Assembly: GCF_010365285.1 (NCBI RefSeq)
Contig: NZ_CP048286.1
Location: 3,052,501 to 3,116,500 of the forward strand
Direction: 5' to 3'
Source of the DNA: Paenibacillus rhizovicinus
GTDB taxonomy: Bacteria > Bacillota > Bacilli > Paenibacillales > Paenibacillaceae
Length of the DNA stretch: 64,000 nt
Under the pieces are notes generated by a model, which saw only the letters and a program-made list of their open reading frames with translations, ran no database searches and was not told where the DNA came from. Positions within the stretch are counted from its first letter, which is position 1, and every line of letters begins with the position of its first letter. The position numbers were made by a program, and so were the translations under genes. This document shows positions 1 through 7,999 of the stretch, one piece after another.

Positions 1-160
1 TGCGGCTTATTTTCAACCGCTTGCTTCGAAGTTGACGTTCAAGACCTATCCAACCGATCACGGCGTATCGCCGGAGAATCAGCAGGATTATACGCAATGG
101 CTGCTGCAGGACGCCGGACTAACGGATACTAACGATAACCAAGGAGGGATCCAACGATGA
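1..160 (+). CDS. alpha/beta hydrolase (phospholipase/carboxylesterase type), C-terminal end
   Basis: Only the last ~52 codons are present; the reading frame is open from base 2 to a TGA at 158-160. The visible tail contains Y-P-T-D-H-G-V-S followed by an acidic stretch and Q-W-L, which resembles the region around the catalytic histidine at the end of YpfH/MhqD-type esterases. The stop overlaps the start of the next gene by four bases (ATGA), so the two are probably translationally coupled. In Bacillus relatives such esterases lie beside ring-cleaving dioxygenases in quinone/catechol detoxification operons (mhq); a similar role here is inference. Most of the gene lies outside the window, so the family call is tentative. 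Confidence 0.55.
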   Translation, partial: AAYFQPLASKLTFKTYPTDHGVSPENQQDYTQWLLQDAGLTDTNDNQGGIQR

Positions 161-930
161 TGCCAGCTTATTTCTTCGCGCACGGCGCCCCGTCGCTCGT
201 ATTGGAACAGCATGCGTATACCGACTTTATCAAGCAGTTCGCAGGCAGCACCCGCAAGCCCAAAGCGATCGTCCTCTTCTCCGCGCACTGGGAGCAGACG
301 ACGCAAACGATCAGCAAAGTGGAGACGTACGATACGATTTACGACTTCTCGGGCTTCCAGGATGAGCTCTACAGCATAACTTATCCGGCACATGGAAACC
401 CTAATCTTAGTGAATATATTGGCGCCTTGTTTGCGAAGCATGGCATACCGAGCCAATTCGACGACAACCGCGGGCTGGATCACGGCGCTTGGGCGGTGCT
501 CAAGCTGCTCTATCCCGATGCCGGGGAGATCCCCGTCGTCGCCCTATCCGTTAACCGTCACTTGACCAACGAGCAGCAGTATGCGATCGGCAGTGCGCTG
601 GCCGAATTGCGGGAGCAGGACGTGCTTATTATTGGCAGCGGCGGCACCGTGCATAATTTGCGGCGGTTGAACTGGGGATCGGACGGCGTGGATCCATGGG
701 CCGGCGAATTCGACAACTGGCTGCAAAGCAAGATCGAAGCGTGGGACACGGATGCGCTGTTCGACTACCGCAGCCAGGCTCCGTTCGCGCAAGAGGCCGT
801 GCCGACGAACGAGCATTTCATCCCCCTCCTTATCGCCATGGGAGCCGGCAGCAAGAATCGGACAGCGAAGCTGCTGCACCGCAGCTATCAGTTCGGCAAC
901 CTCAGCCTAAGCTGCTGGCAGTTCGATTAA
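157..930 (+). CDS. DODA-type extradiol ring-cleavage dioxygenase (YgiD/LigB family)
   Basis: 257-residue cytoplasmic protein of the class III extradiol dioxygenase family, which opens catechol-type rings using a single metal ion. Conserved histidines are visible at the family positions: H9 in F-A-H-G-A-P-S, H44 in S-A-H-W, H109 in G-L-D-H-G-A-W and H166 in G-S-G-G-T-V-H-N. The length matches 4,5-DOPA dioxygenase-like proteins (~260 residues). The start is supported by AAGGAGGGA at 141-149 and by the ATGA overlap with the upstream esterase. Pairing with an esterase suggests detoxification of aromatic or quinone compounds. The physiological substrate cannot be read from the sequence. Confidence 0.88.
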   Translation: MMPAYFFAHGAPSLVLEQHAYTDFIKQFAGSTRKPKAIVLFSAHWEQTTQTISKVETYDTIYDFSGFQDELYSITYPAHGNPNLSEYIGALFAKHGIPSQFDDNRGLDHGAWAVLKLLYPDAGEIPVVALSVNRHLTNEQQYAIGSALAELREQDVLIIGSGGTVHNLRRLNWGSDGVDPWAGEFDNWLQSKIEAWDTDALFDYRSQAPFAQEAVPTNEHFIPLLIAMGAGSKNRTAKLLHRSYQFGNLSLSCWQFD

Positions 931-953
931 GGCGCACAGTCAGCTCAGAAAAG

Positions 954-1008
954 AAAACCGGGAAGCCGGGCGCACTGATTAAGATGCGCCTTTGGCTTTC
1001 CGGTTTTT
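954..1008 (+). terminator. Rho-independent terminator after the dioxygenase gene
   Basis: A long stem pairs AAAACCGGGAAGCC plus GCGCA on the left with TGCGCC and GGCTTTCCGGTTTT on the right, followed by a T run. It lies 24 bases after the dioxygenase stop and closes that operon. Confidence 0.8.
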
Positions 1009-1068
1009 TGGCTTTTTGGCCAATCCACTCCGCGTTATCCGCTAACGTCCCCCATTCGCTCACATGTG

Positions 1069-1182
1069 CTTTGTACGAGTTTTCGTACAAAACGCCGGCC
1101 TCAGTCGGCCTCGCTCGCTGCTTTGTACGAGTTTCGTACAAAACGCCGGCCTCGGGCTGCTTCGCAAGCTGCTTTGTACGAT
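1069..1182 (+). repeat. ~51-bp repeats with GTACGA/TCGTAC hairpins
   Basis: Two near-identical units begin GCTTTGTACGAGTTT and contain the palindrome TTTGTACGA...TCGTACAAA followed by ACGCCGGCCTC. A third, truncated copy (GCTTTGTACGATTCGAAG) ends exactly where the decayed siderophore-binding gene begins. Each unit could fold as a short hairpin. It looks like an intergenic palindromic repeat or a recombination scar. Confidence 0.6.
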
Positions 1183-1518
1183 TCGAAGCCTTGAAGGATT
1201 ATGATGCCAAGATGGCTGAAATTAAGGAAAGCCTGCGAGACAAAGCAGCTGGCAAAACAGCAGCAATCATGCTCATTTCGGACAAATCTTTTTCCCTCAT
1301 GCAGGATCATACGTACAGCGGCAATGTCGTGTACGGAACGCTTGGCTTCCAAGCACCGGCGATGGCGGCCGGCAGCGATTGGAAGGACTTCTCCTTGGAA
1401 GTGCTCCCCGAGCTGAACGCCACATGTGTTCAGCGTTGACCGCGACTACTGGATTAACACGGGTCTGATGGCCAACGAGAAAGTAGCCGAGGACGTGCAG
1501 AAGCTCGTTTCTCAATAA
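1182..1518 (+). pseudogene. remnant of an iron-siderophore ABC transporter substrate-binding protein
   Basis: From 1182 the frame reads F-E-A-L-K-D-Y-D-A-K, then G-K-T-A-A-I-M-L-I-S, then V-Y-G-T-L-G-F, then S-L-E-V-L-P-E-L-N. This matches the C-terminal lobe of helical-backbone (FhuD/YxeB-type) siderophore-binding lipoproteins. The N-terminal two thirds, including the signal peptide, are missing and replaced by hairpin repeats. At about 1425-1435 the frame breaks; the last segment (D-Y-W-I-N-T-G-L-M-A-N, ending in V-S-Q-stop at 1516-1518) continues one frame over, with some sequence apparently lost between. This is a dead gene fragment. No permease or ATPase genes remain nearby. Confidence 0.75.
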
Positions 1519-1560
1519 ATTCCCGCATGAATAAGCAGCATCGGAACAACTGAACATTGG

Positions 1561-1611
1561 AAAAGGCCGGCAAGCAGCACCTTGTACCGCAAGGTGGCTT
1601 ACCGGCCTTTT
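1561..1611. terminator. bidirectional terminator between the siderophore remnant and the NUDIX gene
   Basis: AAAAGGCCGG-CAAG pairs with CTT-ACCGGCCTTTTT, with an inner CACCTTG/CAAGGTG stem. T runs occur on both strands, so it can stop the minus-strand NUDIX transcript and plus-strand readthrough. Confidence 0.8.
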
Positions 1612-1617
1612 TGTTGC

Positions 1618-2118
1618 TCATTCCCGCTCGCGCGCCGCCTTCTCCGTTTGAATTTCATGCTCCTCCACGTAGTTCCGGTACGGCTTGCCCGCGTAATAAT
1701 CCATGATGTCCCGAGTAATTTCCGGATAAAGCTGCACCTGATCCAATTCGGCAATCGGCACCCATCGAACGTCGATCTGGTTCAAATCGGGGCGATCCGG
1801 CAGCCTCGGCTCCGACGATCCCTTCAAGCTGCAGGCAAACGTAATGCCGACGGAATGCGTGTCGCCATACCGATTATCGTTCTTCGCCGGCTGGTATTCG
1901 TAGACGAACGCTACGGGCCCGACCTCGATATCCACGCAGGCTTCCTCCATCGCTTCCCGAATGGCCGCCTCCGCCAGCGTTTCGCCCGGTTCGACGCCGC
2001 CCGCAGGCAAGTTGTAATGGACCCCTTCATCCTCGTCGTTCCTGAATGCGACCAATAAAATATTACCGTCCTTAATAATTAATGCGCATGCTCGCAGCCG
2101 AAATGGCGGTCGTGTCAT
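1618..2118 (-). CDS. NUDIX hydrolase
   Basis: 166-residue enzyme with an intact Nudix box at about residues 40-62 (pattern GX5EX7REX2EE, seen as G-G-V-E-P-G-E ... R-E-A-M-E-E-A). Family members hydrolyse nucleoside diphosphates linked to another moiety, using Mg2+ bound by the box glutamates. The ATG at 2118 is chosen because GGGAGGAGG lies five bases upstream; an in-frame start 12 codons earlier lacks such a site. It is a single-gene unit closed by the bidirectional terminator at 1561-1611. The C-terminal ~40 residues (P-E-I-T-R-D-I-M-D-Y-Y onward) extend beyond the core fold. The substrate is unknown. Confidence 0.88.
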   Translation of the reverse strand: MTRPPFRLRACALIIKDGNILLVAFRNDEDEGVHYNLPAGGVEPGETLAEAAIREAMEEACVDIEVGPVAFVYEYQPAKNDNRYGDTHSVGITFACSLKGSSEPRLPDRPDLNQIDVRWVPIAELDQVQLYPEITRDIMDYYAGKPYRNYVEEHEIQTEKAARERE

Positions 2119-2269
2119 GCAGTCCCTCCTCCCGTTGGATGATTGAACTCGCAAATTTCGCTGACATCGGAACGCGTAATACTCATGAATGTCACTGACG
2201 CATAGACTAATATCCTAATTTTACCTTATTTAACCAAAAGGATCATCATCTTTCAAGATTAATGGCCAC

Positions 2270-2313
2270 GACAAAAACAGCCCGCCGCCAACTCTCGTTG
2301 GCGGCGGGCTGCA
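2270..2313 (-). terminator. terminator after the homocysteine methyltransferase gene
   Basis: GCCCGCCGCCAAC / GTTGGCGGCGGGC is a perfect 13-bp stem with a short loop. On the minus strand it is followed by TGTTTTTGTC. It closes the operon whose last gene ends at 2380. Confidence 0.85.
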
Positions 2314-2379
2314 AGATACAGTCTGTATGCTGACAAGCTGCAGACTGCATAGCAAACAACTGCGTATCACTTTAATTCG

Positions 2380-3318
2380 TTAGCTCCTGACCCAGGCCGC
2401 AATGGCCTTCACATCGGCAGGCGTCGTCCGGCAGCAGCCGCCGATCAAGCGGGCTCCCGCTTCATGCCATTGTTTGGCGCTGCAGCCGTAGCTGTCAACG
2501 GATCCCGCTGACGTCCAAGTCTTATCCGCCGGATCGTAGGTCTCCCCTGAATTCGGATACGCGATTACCGGCTTTGCCGTGTGACGTCCGATCTCGCCGA
2601 CAAGCGCGTTGATGTATTGCGGCGGCGTACAATTGACGCCGACCGCCGCCACCTGTTCGTGCGCATCCAGCCACTGCGCGCATTCGGCGATCGTCTCTCC
2701 GCTGCTGATATGCTGCGCGTCCTTGGCGCTGAAGCTAATCCAGGCATAGACGCCGGGAAACTCCGCCTCCAGCAGCCCGATGATCGCTTTCGCTTCACGC
2801 AGGCACGGGATAGTCTCGCAAGCCAGCACGTCGGCGCCCGCTTCAATTAAAGCGCGCATGCGCTCCCGATGAAAATCAGCCAGTTCCTCTTCCGTCAAGG
2901 CGTAATCTCCCCTGTACTCCGAACCGTCTGCTAAGAATGCGCCATACGGCCCTACGGAAGCGGCAACGATCGGCTTCAGCCGGCCTGGGCGGTTGCCCGG
3001 CTCAGCCCAAAATGCATCCCGTGCCTCGACGGCAATGCGCACCGAACGCCGAATCAGCGCAACCGCCTCGGCCTCGTTAAGACCGCGCCCGCGGAAGCCT
3101 TCCACGGTCGCCTGATAGCTCGCCGTGATCGCCGCATCGGCTCCGGCCGCGAAGTAATCGGTATGAACCCTCCCGATCAGCTCGGGGTTATCCATCAGCA
3201 CTTTGGCCGACCACAGGCTGTCGTTCAAATCGCAGCCGTGACGTTCCAGCTCCGTCGCCATCGCGCCGTCGAGAATGAGAACGGGGTACTGCTGCAGGAT
3301 CAATGCAATTGGATTCAT
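2380..3318 (-). CDS. mmuM: homocysteine S-methyltransferase
   Basis: 312-residue cytoplasmic enzyme that transfers a methyl group, typically from S-methylmethionine, to homocysteine to form methionine. The N-terminal L-I-L-D-G-A-M-A-T-E-L-E motif and the three zinc-binding cysteines are present: C230 in G-V-N-C and C295/C296 in G-G-C-C-R-T-T-P. Length and spacing match MmuM/YagD proteins. It is the last gene of a minus-strand run beginning with an amino-acid ABC transporter, 40 bases after the Nif3-family gene, which suggests that sulphur amino acids or S-methylmethionine are imported and used. That operon-level role is inference. Confidence 0.87.
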   Translation of the reverse strand: MNPIALILQQYPVLILDGAMATELERHGCDLNDSLWSAKVLMDNPELIGRVHTDYFAAGADAAITASYQATVEGFRGRGLNEAEAVALIRRSVRIAVEARDAFWAEPGNRPGRLKPIVAASVGPYGAFLADGSEYRGDYALTEEELADFHRERMRALIEAGADVLACETIPCLREAKAIIGLLEAEFPGVYAWISFSAKDAQHISSGETIAECAQWLDAHEQVAAVGVNCTPPQYINALVGEIGRHTAKPVIAYPNSGETYDPADKTWTSAGSVDSYGCSAKQWHEAGARLIGGCCRTTPADVKAIAAWVRS

Positions 3319-3358
3319 CTGCCCGCCATCCTCCTTTTTACAAGCCCGCCGGCTCCTC

Positions 3359-4468
3359 TTACACCGTGTGGAAAGGCTCGGTCACGACCTCCGAGGCCGT
3401 GACCTTCGTATCCGTGTCCGCGAGACAGATCGTCAGATACGCGGCTACGCCCCGCTTCATGATCTGCTCGATGTGATGCCCCGCATCGATAAGCGCCAGA
3501 CCTGCGGCTTTCGCATCCTGCGCGGTGTGGTAATCGATATCGCCCGTAATAAGCACATCGGCTCCTGCCCGCAATGCGTCCTGGACGAACTTGCCGCCCG
3601 AACCGCCAAGCACCGCCGCCCTGCGCACCGTCCGGCTCAATTCGCCGACGACGCGAACGGCATCCAGACCGAATACGTCCTTCACATGCGACGCCAGCTC
3701 GCCCAGTGCCAGCGCCTCCGGCAATTGTCCGACTCGGCCGATGCCGTACCGTTTCGCCTCATGCTCGATCGGGTAGACGTCGTAAGCGACCTCCTCATAA
3801 GGATGCGCCGCAATGACCGCGTGCACCGCCTGCCGCACAAGGCTTTCGGGCACCACCGTCTCGATGCGAACCTCCGCGACGCGCTCCAGCACGCCGGCTT
3901 CGCCGATGAACGGCCGCGCGCTGTCCGACGGCATGAAAGTCGCCTCGCCAGCCGTATTAAACGAACAATTGCTGTAATCTCCGATATGTCCGACGCCCGC
4001 TGCGAACAGCGCGTCCAGCACCTGCCGATGATGCGTCTGCGGCACGAACACCGCAAGCTTCTTCAGTTTCTCCGCGTGCACGAACCGCAAAACATCCAGC
4101 TCGCGCAGGCCGAGCGCCTCGGCCAGCAAATCATTCACGCCGCCTTCGGCAGCATCCAGGTTCGTATGCGCGATATAGACGGCGATGTCATGCTTGATCA
4201 GCTTCGCATACAACCGTCCTGCAGGCTGGTCAGTCTGTAGATCCTCCAGCGGACGGAAGATGATCGCATGGTGCGCAATGATCAATTCAACCTGCTCCCG
4301 GATCGCTTCCTCGACGACTTCTTCCGTAACGTCAAGCGCGACAAGCACCTTGCGTACTTCGCTTCGCAAGGTGCCAAGCTGGAGACCGATCCGGTCGTTC
4401 GGCAGCGCCAGCCGTTTAGGCGCCCACTGCTCGAATCGTTCTATGATGGTTTGTCCTGTTGCGTACAT
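3359..4468 (-). CDS. Nif3-like dinuclear metal-centre protein (YqfO family)
   Basis: 369-residue member of the NIF3/YqfO family, long form. Family hallmarks are visible: I-A-H-H-A-I-I-F-R-P-L for the metal-binding histidine pair, then A-H-T-N-L-D, and near the C-terminus T-G-D-I-D-Y-H and D-A-G-H-H-I-E. Bacillus-type homologues carry an inserted PII-like domain in the middle, and the length here (vs ~250 residues for the short form) fits that. Members often act as GTP cyclohydrolase-like or metal-binding hydrolases; the true role is unsettled. The start M-Y-A-T-G-Q is preferred because GAGAGGTG lies ~9 bases upstream and homologues begin similarly; a GTG four codons earlier is the alternative. 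Confidence 0.88.
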   Translation of the reverse strand: MYATGQTIIERFEQWAPKRLALPNDRIGLQLGTLRSEVRKVLVALDVTEEVVEEAIREQVELIIAHHAIIFRPLEDLQTDQPAGRLYAKLIKHDIAVYIAHTNLDAAEGGVNDLLAEALGLRELDVLRFVHAEKLKKLAVFVPQTHHRQVLDALFAAGVGHIGDYSNCSFNTAGEATFMPSDSARPFIGEAGVLERVAEVRIETVVPESLVRQAVHAVIAAHPYEEVAYDVYPIEHEAKRYGIGRVGQLPEALALGELASHVKDVFGLDAVRVVGELSRTVRRAAVLGGSGGKFVQDALRAGADVLITGDIDYHTAQDAKAAGLALIDAGHHIEQIMKRGVAAYLTICLADTDTKVTASEVVTEPFHTV

Positions 4469-4495
4469 GGTTCCGCGCACCTCTCTTGCCTGCCC

Positions 4496-5233
4496 CTATT
4501 GTTTGATCGCTTTGCTCAGGAACTGCTTCGTTCGTTCCGCTCTCGGATTCGTAAACATCTGTTCCGCCGTTCCTTCTTCCACGATCGCGCCATCCTCCAT
4601 GAACACGATGCGATCCGCCACCTCGCGGGCGAAATTCAGCTCATGCGTCACGATCAGCATCGTATTGCCCTCGCTCGCAACCTGCTTGATAACGGCGAGC
4701 ACCTCGTCGACCAGCTCGGGATCAAGCGAGGACGTCGGCTCGTCGAACAGCAGCACCTCCGGATTCAGCGCAAGCGCGCGCGCAATGCCGACCCGCTGCT
4801 GCTGGCCGCCCGACAGCTGGGACGGATAATGGTTCATCCGCTCCTTCAGCCCGACCTTTTCCAGCAACGCGGCGCTTAGCTCTCTAGCCTTCGCCGACGT
4901 CATCTTCTTGACCGTCGTCAAGCCGATCATGACATTTTGCAGCACGCGTAAGTTCTTGAACAGATGGTATTGCTGAAACACCATGGCCGTCGACGTACGA
5001 AGCGCAAGGATATCTTCTTTCGTCGCGGATGCGGCTTCGACGCGCCGCCCGTTGATCGTAATGACGCCGCTTGAAGGCCGCTCGAGAAAATTGACGCTGC
5101 GCAGCAGGGTCGATTTGCCGGAGCCGCTGGGCCCGAGAATCGCGACGACCTCGCCTTTGCCGACGGTCAAGTCGATGCCTTTCAACACATGATGTTCGCC
5201 GAAGTATTTGTGAATCTGCTGGAGTTGGATCAT
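4496..5233 (-). CDS. amino-acid (cystine-type) ABC transporter ATP-binding protein
   Basis: 245-residue ATPase of the polar amino-acid uptake family. Walker A G-P-S-G-S-G-K-S-T is at residues 34-42, followed by the L-S-G-G-Q-Q-Q-R signature and Walker B L-L-F-D-E-P-T-S-S-L-D. Its ATG overlaps the stop of the permease gene by four bases, so the two are translationally coupled. It is closest in appearance to GlnQ/TcyC/TcyN-type ATPases. With one permease and one lipoprotein it forms a complete importer. Cystine or another sulphur amino acid is the likely ligand given the downstream methyltransferase, but this is inferred from context. Confidence 0.92.
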   Translation of the reverse strand: MIQLQQIHKYFGEHHVLKGIDLTVGKGEVVAILGPSGSGKSTLLRSVNFLERPSSGVITINGRRVEAASATKEDILALRTSTAMVFQQYHLFKNLRVLQNVMIGLTTVKKMTSAKARELSAALLEKVGLKERMNHYPSQLSGGQQQRVGIARALALNPEVLLFDEPTSSLDPELVDEVLAVIKQVASEGNTMLIVTHELNFAREVADRIVFMEDGAIVEEGTAEQMFTNPRAERTKQFLSKAIKQ

Positions 5234-5952
5234 GAGATGGCACTTCTTTCGTATTTTCTAATCCGTTTCTCGACGATGGCGAGCACGCGTTCAATGATGA
5301 TGCATACCGGCCAATAAATGAGCGACACCGCAATGAACACCTCGAAGTACGCGAGCGAGCGCGCGCCGATGATTTTGGCTTCGCCCATAATATCGATGAC
5401 CCCAACAATGAAGACGAGCGACGTATCCTTGACGGTGCTGATGAACGTGTTCCCCAGATTCGGCAGCGCCACGGTCAGCGCCTGCGGCAAAATAATCTTC
5501 AGCATTGTCTGCTTCCGGCTCATGCCTATCGACTCCGCCGCCTCGAACTGGCCGCGATCTACCGATTCGATCGCCGATCGGATTGTTTCGGACAAGTACG
5601 CGCCCAAATTTAACGAGAACGACAGCAGCACGGAAATTTCCGGCGAGATGAGGTTGACGTCGAAACCTTTCATCCAGCCGTGCTGCGTCTGGAGGTAATA
5701 GATGAATTTAGGGATCCCGTAGAACACCAGATAAATCTGGACGAGCAGCGGCGTGCCTCTGACGAACGAGACGTATACCGCGGAAATCTGTCTGAGTACG
5801 GGGACTTTATACAAGCGAATGAGCGCCGTCGCCAGGCCAATCACCATGCCAAGCGCCATTGTCGCCACGGCAATCCAGATCGTAACCGGCAAATATTTTA
5901 AAATATGCGGCAATGATTTTAACAAATAGTCGACATCGAGCAGTTTGTCCAT
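5230..5952 (-). CDS. amino-acid ABC transporter permease
   Basis: 240-residue inner-membrane protein of the HisM/GlnP family. It has about five hydrophobic segments and the EAA loop around residues 135-150 (G-Q-F-E-A-A-E-S-I-G-M-S), which docks with the ATPase. The hydrophilic T-P-L-L-V-Q-I-Y motif is also typical. It follows the solute-binding lipoprotein gene after 21 bases and overlaps the ATPase gene by four. A homodimer of this single permease probably forms the channel. Confidence 0.92.
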   Translation of the reverse strand: MDKLLDVDYLLKSLPHILKYLPVTIWIAVATMALGMVIGLATALIRLYKVPVLRQISAVYVSFVRGTPLLVQIYLVFYGIPKFIYYLQTQHGWMKGFDVNLISPEISVLLSFSLNLGAYLSETIRSAIESVDRGQFEAAESIGMSRKQTMLKIILPQALTVALPNLGNTFISTVKDTSLVFIVGVIDIMGEAKIIGARSLAYFEVFIAVSLIYWPVCIIIERVLAIVEKRIRKYERSAIS

Positions 5953-5973
5953 GTGTGTGTACCTTCTTCTGCG

Positions 5974-6837
5974 TTATTGAGGGATATACTCGCCCTCAGT
6001 CCATTTTTGCGACAGCTTAGCCAGCGTGCCGTCGTCCTTCAGCCCCTTCAGGATCGGATCGATCAGCGCCTTCAGATCCTCGCCCTGCTTGTCCTTGTTG
6101 AACACAATGCCGATATTGTCGGCTTGGATCGGATCGCCGACGATGTCCAGATCGAAGTTCTGCTTCTTGATCGTTGCCTTCATCATAACCGGATCGTTAA
6201 CGTACGCGTCGATGCGTCCGTTCTGCACTTGCTGGAGCACATCGGCCGGACTTGTGCTGTCGGTATATTTCAAATTGATTTTCTTGTCGTGCGACTTGTT
6301 GTACTCTTCCAGAATCTGCGTGTAGGAATCTCCGGCAACGGCGCCGACATTCTTGCCTTCGAGATCCTTCAGCGTCTGGATGTCGGTTCTGCCCTTCTTC
6401 ACGATAATGACCGTCTGCGCCGCAAAATAAGACTCGTCGGAGAACAGGTACTTCTCTTCGCGCTCCGCGCTTCTTGCCACTTCATCGGCGATCAGCTGTA
6501 TTTTATTGGATTCCAGCGCCAGGAATATGCTATCCCATGTCGTAGGCGTAAATTCGATTTTGTAGCCGTCCAGCTTCTTGTCGACTTCCTTGAGCACTTC
6601 CACGTCGTAGCCGGTCAGTTCGTTCTTGTCATCCACGAAAGCGAATGGCGGATAGTCGTTCTGCGTGCCGACATAGATCGTTTTCTCTTTGGCGGAGCCG
6701 GCGTTGCCCGCGGAGCTGGCGTCATTAGCCGCATTGCTGCCCGAGTCGTTGCTGGAGCTGGACCCGCAGCCGCTCAATACCCCTGCCGCCAATGCCATCG
6801 TAATGCCGAATGCTGCAATTGCTTTTGATTTTCTCAT
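5974..6837 (-). CDS. amino-acid (cystine-type) ABC transporter substrate-binding lipoprotein
   Basis: 287-residue lipoprotein. The signal peptide ends in a lipobox (V-L-S-G-C-G) with the lipidated cysteine at about residue 23, followed by a Ser/Asn-rich linker. The mature part is a type 2 periplasmic-binding fold of the bacterial SBP_bac_3 family (T-I-Y-V-G-T-Q-N-D-Y-P-P-F ... G-Y-D-V-E-V). It resembles cystine-binding TcyA/TcyJ/TcyK proteins, but the ligand is not proven. It is the first gene of a run transporter-Nif3-methyltransferase, read from the sigma-A-like promoter at 6908-6935. Confidence 0.88.
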   Translation of the reverse strand: MRKSKAIAAFGITMALAAGVLSGCGSSSSNDSGSNAANDASSAGNAGSAKEKTIYVGTQNDYPPFAFVDDKNELTGYDVEVLKEVDKKLDGYKIEFTPTTWDSIFLALESNKIQLIADEVARSAEREEKYLFSDESYFAAQTVIIVKKGRTDIQTLKDLEGKNVGAVAGDSYTQILEEYNKSHDKKINLKYTDSTSPADVLQQVQNGRIDAYVNDPVMMKATIKKQNFDLDIVGDPIQADNIGIVFNKDKQGEDLKALIDPILKGLKDDGTLAKLSQKWTEGEYIPQ

Positions 6838-6907
6838 GATCGATCTCCCCCTGTTGTCTACCGTTAAATTCCAACAAATTTAGTCGGATTAATTATTAGT
6901 CAAACTA

Positions 6908-6935
6908 ATTATAGCTGCAATCTCGAATATTACAA
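6908..6935 (-). promoter_or_regulatory. sigma-A-type promoter of the amino-acid transporter operon
   Basis: On the minus strand TTGTAA (6930-6935) and a perfect TATAAT (6908-6913) are separated by 16 bases, about 70 bases before the lipoprotein start. Repeated GACTAA words between the -10 and the gene may be part of a regulator site. No SAM or T-box riboswitch could be recognised in the leader. Confidence 0.65.
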
Positions 6936-6964
6936 GAGAATTTTGAGTGAATGTTCGGAAAATC

Positions 6965-7018
6965 AAAGAGCGGCAGCCTCAGAATGTGAACATCTTCCGG
7001 CCAGCCGCTCTTTTTTTC
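6965..7018. terminator. terminator between the racemase-like gene and the transporter operon
   Basis: AAAGAGCGGC (6965-6974) pairs with GCCGCTCTTT (7004-7013), followed by more T on the plus strand. On the minus strand it lies downstream of the gene ending at 7159 and has a weaker T tract. The rest of 7019-7158 shows nothing I can name. Confidence 0.65.
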
Positions 7019-7158
7019 GTTTATGTCGATAATGATGCGTCTTCGGACTTGCGCTTGAGCGAGAGCCGCTGCTCGCAGTAGTCGGTTAGCGAGGCCAATG
7101 GATTACCGATGGCAATCCCCGCCGTTAGACTCGCTTGCCGGGCAGCCGGAACCATGGA

Positions 7159-7710
7159 TCACTGCGCGGCTGCGACGTTGGCGCCCGGACGATTCTGGAC
7201 GACCTGCTGCAAGCCTGCGTACACTTCGTCGAGATACGTTTCCTTGCGTCCTTGCATGATCAGCTCGAACGTACCGGGCAAGAGATACGATTCGACTCGC
7301 GGCGTCTTCCCTTCGGTGGCGAGGAAGCGGCCCAGCTGCCTCATCGTGCCTTCAACCGTTGCCGGATTCGTGAATACGAGGACGGTCGGCTGACTGCTTG
7401 CGGCAATCTCGCGGAACAACGGATCGTCGATCTTGATGACCGGAACCGGAAAACGATGCGCGTCTTCATCTATAATGGCGGTGAAAAACGTACAGGTCAC
7501 CAGCATGGCGTCGACATGGCATTTCGCGATCCAGTCAAGCGTCTCGAGCACTTTCGCTTCAGCCGTCTCGGCCGTGAAGCCGGCATCGTTCTTGATCCGA
7601 TCCAGCCCGGGATCCACGAAATGAATCCATTCGACGTCATAGGCGCCGAGCGCCCCGTCGATCGGTTCGATATTGGAATAATGCGCGTGAAAACAGCCGA
7701 TTCGCTTCAC
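7159..7710 (-). CDS. Asp/Glu racemase-superfamily-like protein
   Basis: 183-residue cytoplasmic protein. V-T-C-T-F-F near residue 74 and the E-G-T-M-R-Q-L segment near residue 121 are reminiscent of the Asp/Glu/hydantoin racemase superfamily, where paired cysteines act as acid and base. The expected N-terminal catalytic cysteine motif is not evident, so it may be a non-racemase relative. The GTG at 7710 is chosen because AAAGGGGAG precedes it by seven bases; an upstream ATG six codons earlier would include that site in the coding region. No operon partner. Function unknown. Confidence 0.5.
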   Translation of the reverse strand: MKRIGCFHAHYSNIEPIDGALGAYDVEWIHFVDPGLDRIKNDAGFTAETAEAKVLETLDWIAKCHVDAMLVTCTFFTAIIDEDAHRFPVPVIKIDDPLFREIAASSQPTVLVFTNPATVEGTMRQLGRFLATEGKTPRVESYLLPGTFELIMQGRKETYLDEVYAGLQQVVQNRPGANVAAAQ

Positions 7711-7999
7711 GTTGAACTCCCCTTTCATGCGGCATATCGATGTTTCTGCAGCAGCGGCGAACTCTGGCTATTGCATGAATCATAACCGGGATCAAGCCGA
7801 TTGTATAACGAATCTTTCCCGTGGCATCATCGATTTATCGATTATTCGAGGGGAACGGTGGATATTTGCCGGACTGCATGGGGAGGAAAAGCAATGAAGA
7901 CCGCCGGGAATCGGCAGCCTTCATTAATAAGTTGAAATGATGATGCCCGTGAAGGTGCGCGAGCAGCGTTCCGCAGTATGCGAGGGCGCCGCCGTGCCG
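7711..7999. other. intergenic stretch, no confident gene
   Basis: This 289-base gap lies between two minus-strand genes. It holds a possible 13-codon plus-strand frame starting near 7894 behind a GGGGAGGAAAAG site, and a palindromic ATCGATTTATCGAT. I see no terminator or recognisable RNA. Confidence 0.4.

Noticed and set aside
6838-6960. SAM or T-box riboswitch in the amino-acid transporter leader
   Set aside because: The leader after the predicted promoter is only ~70 bases, AT-rich, and lacks the conserved motifs.
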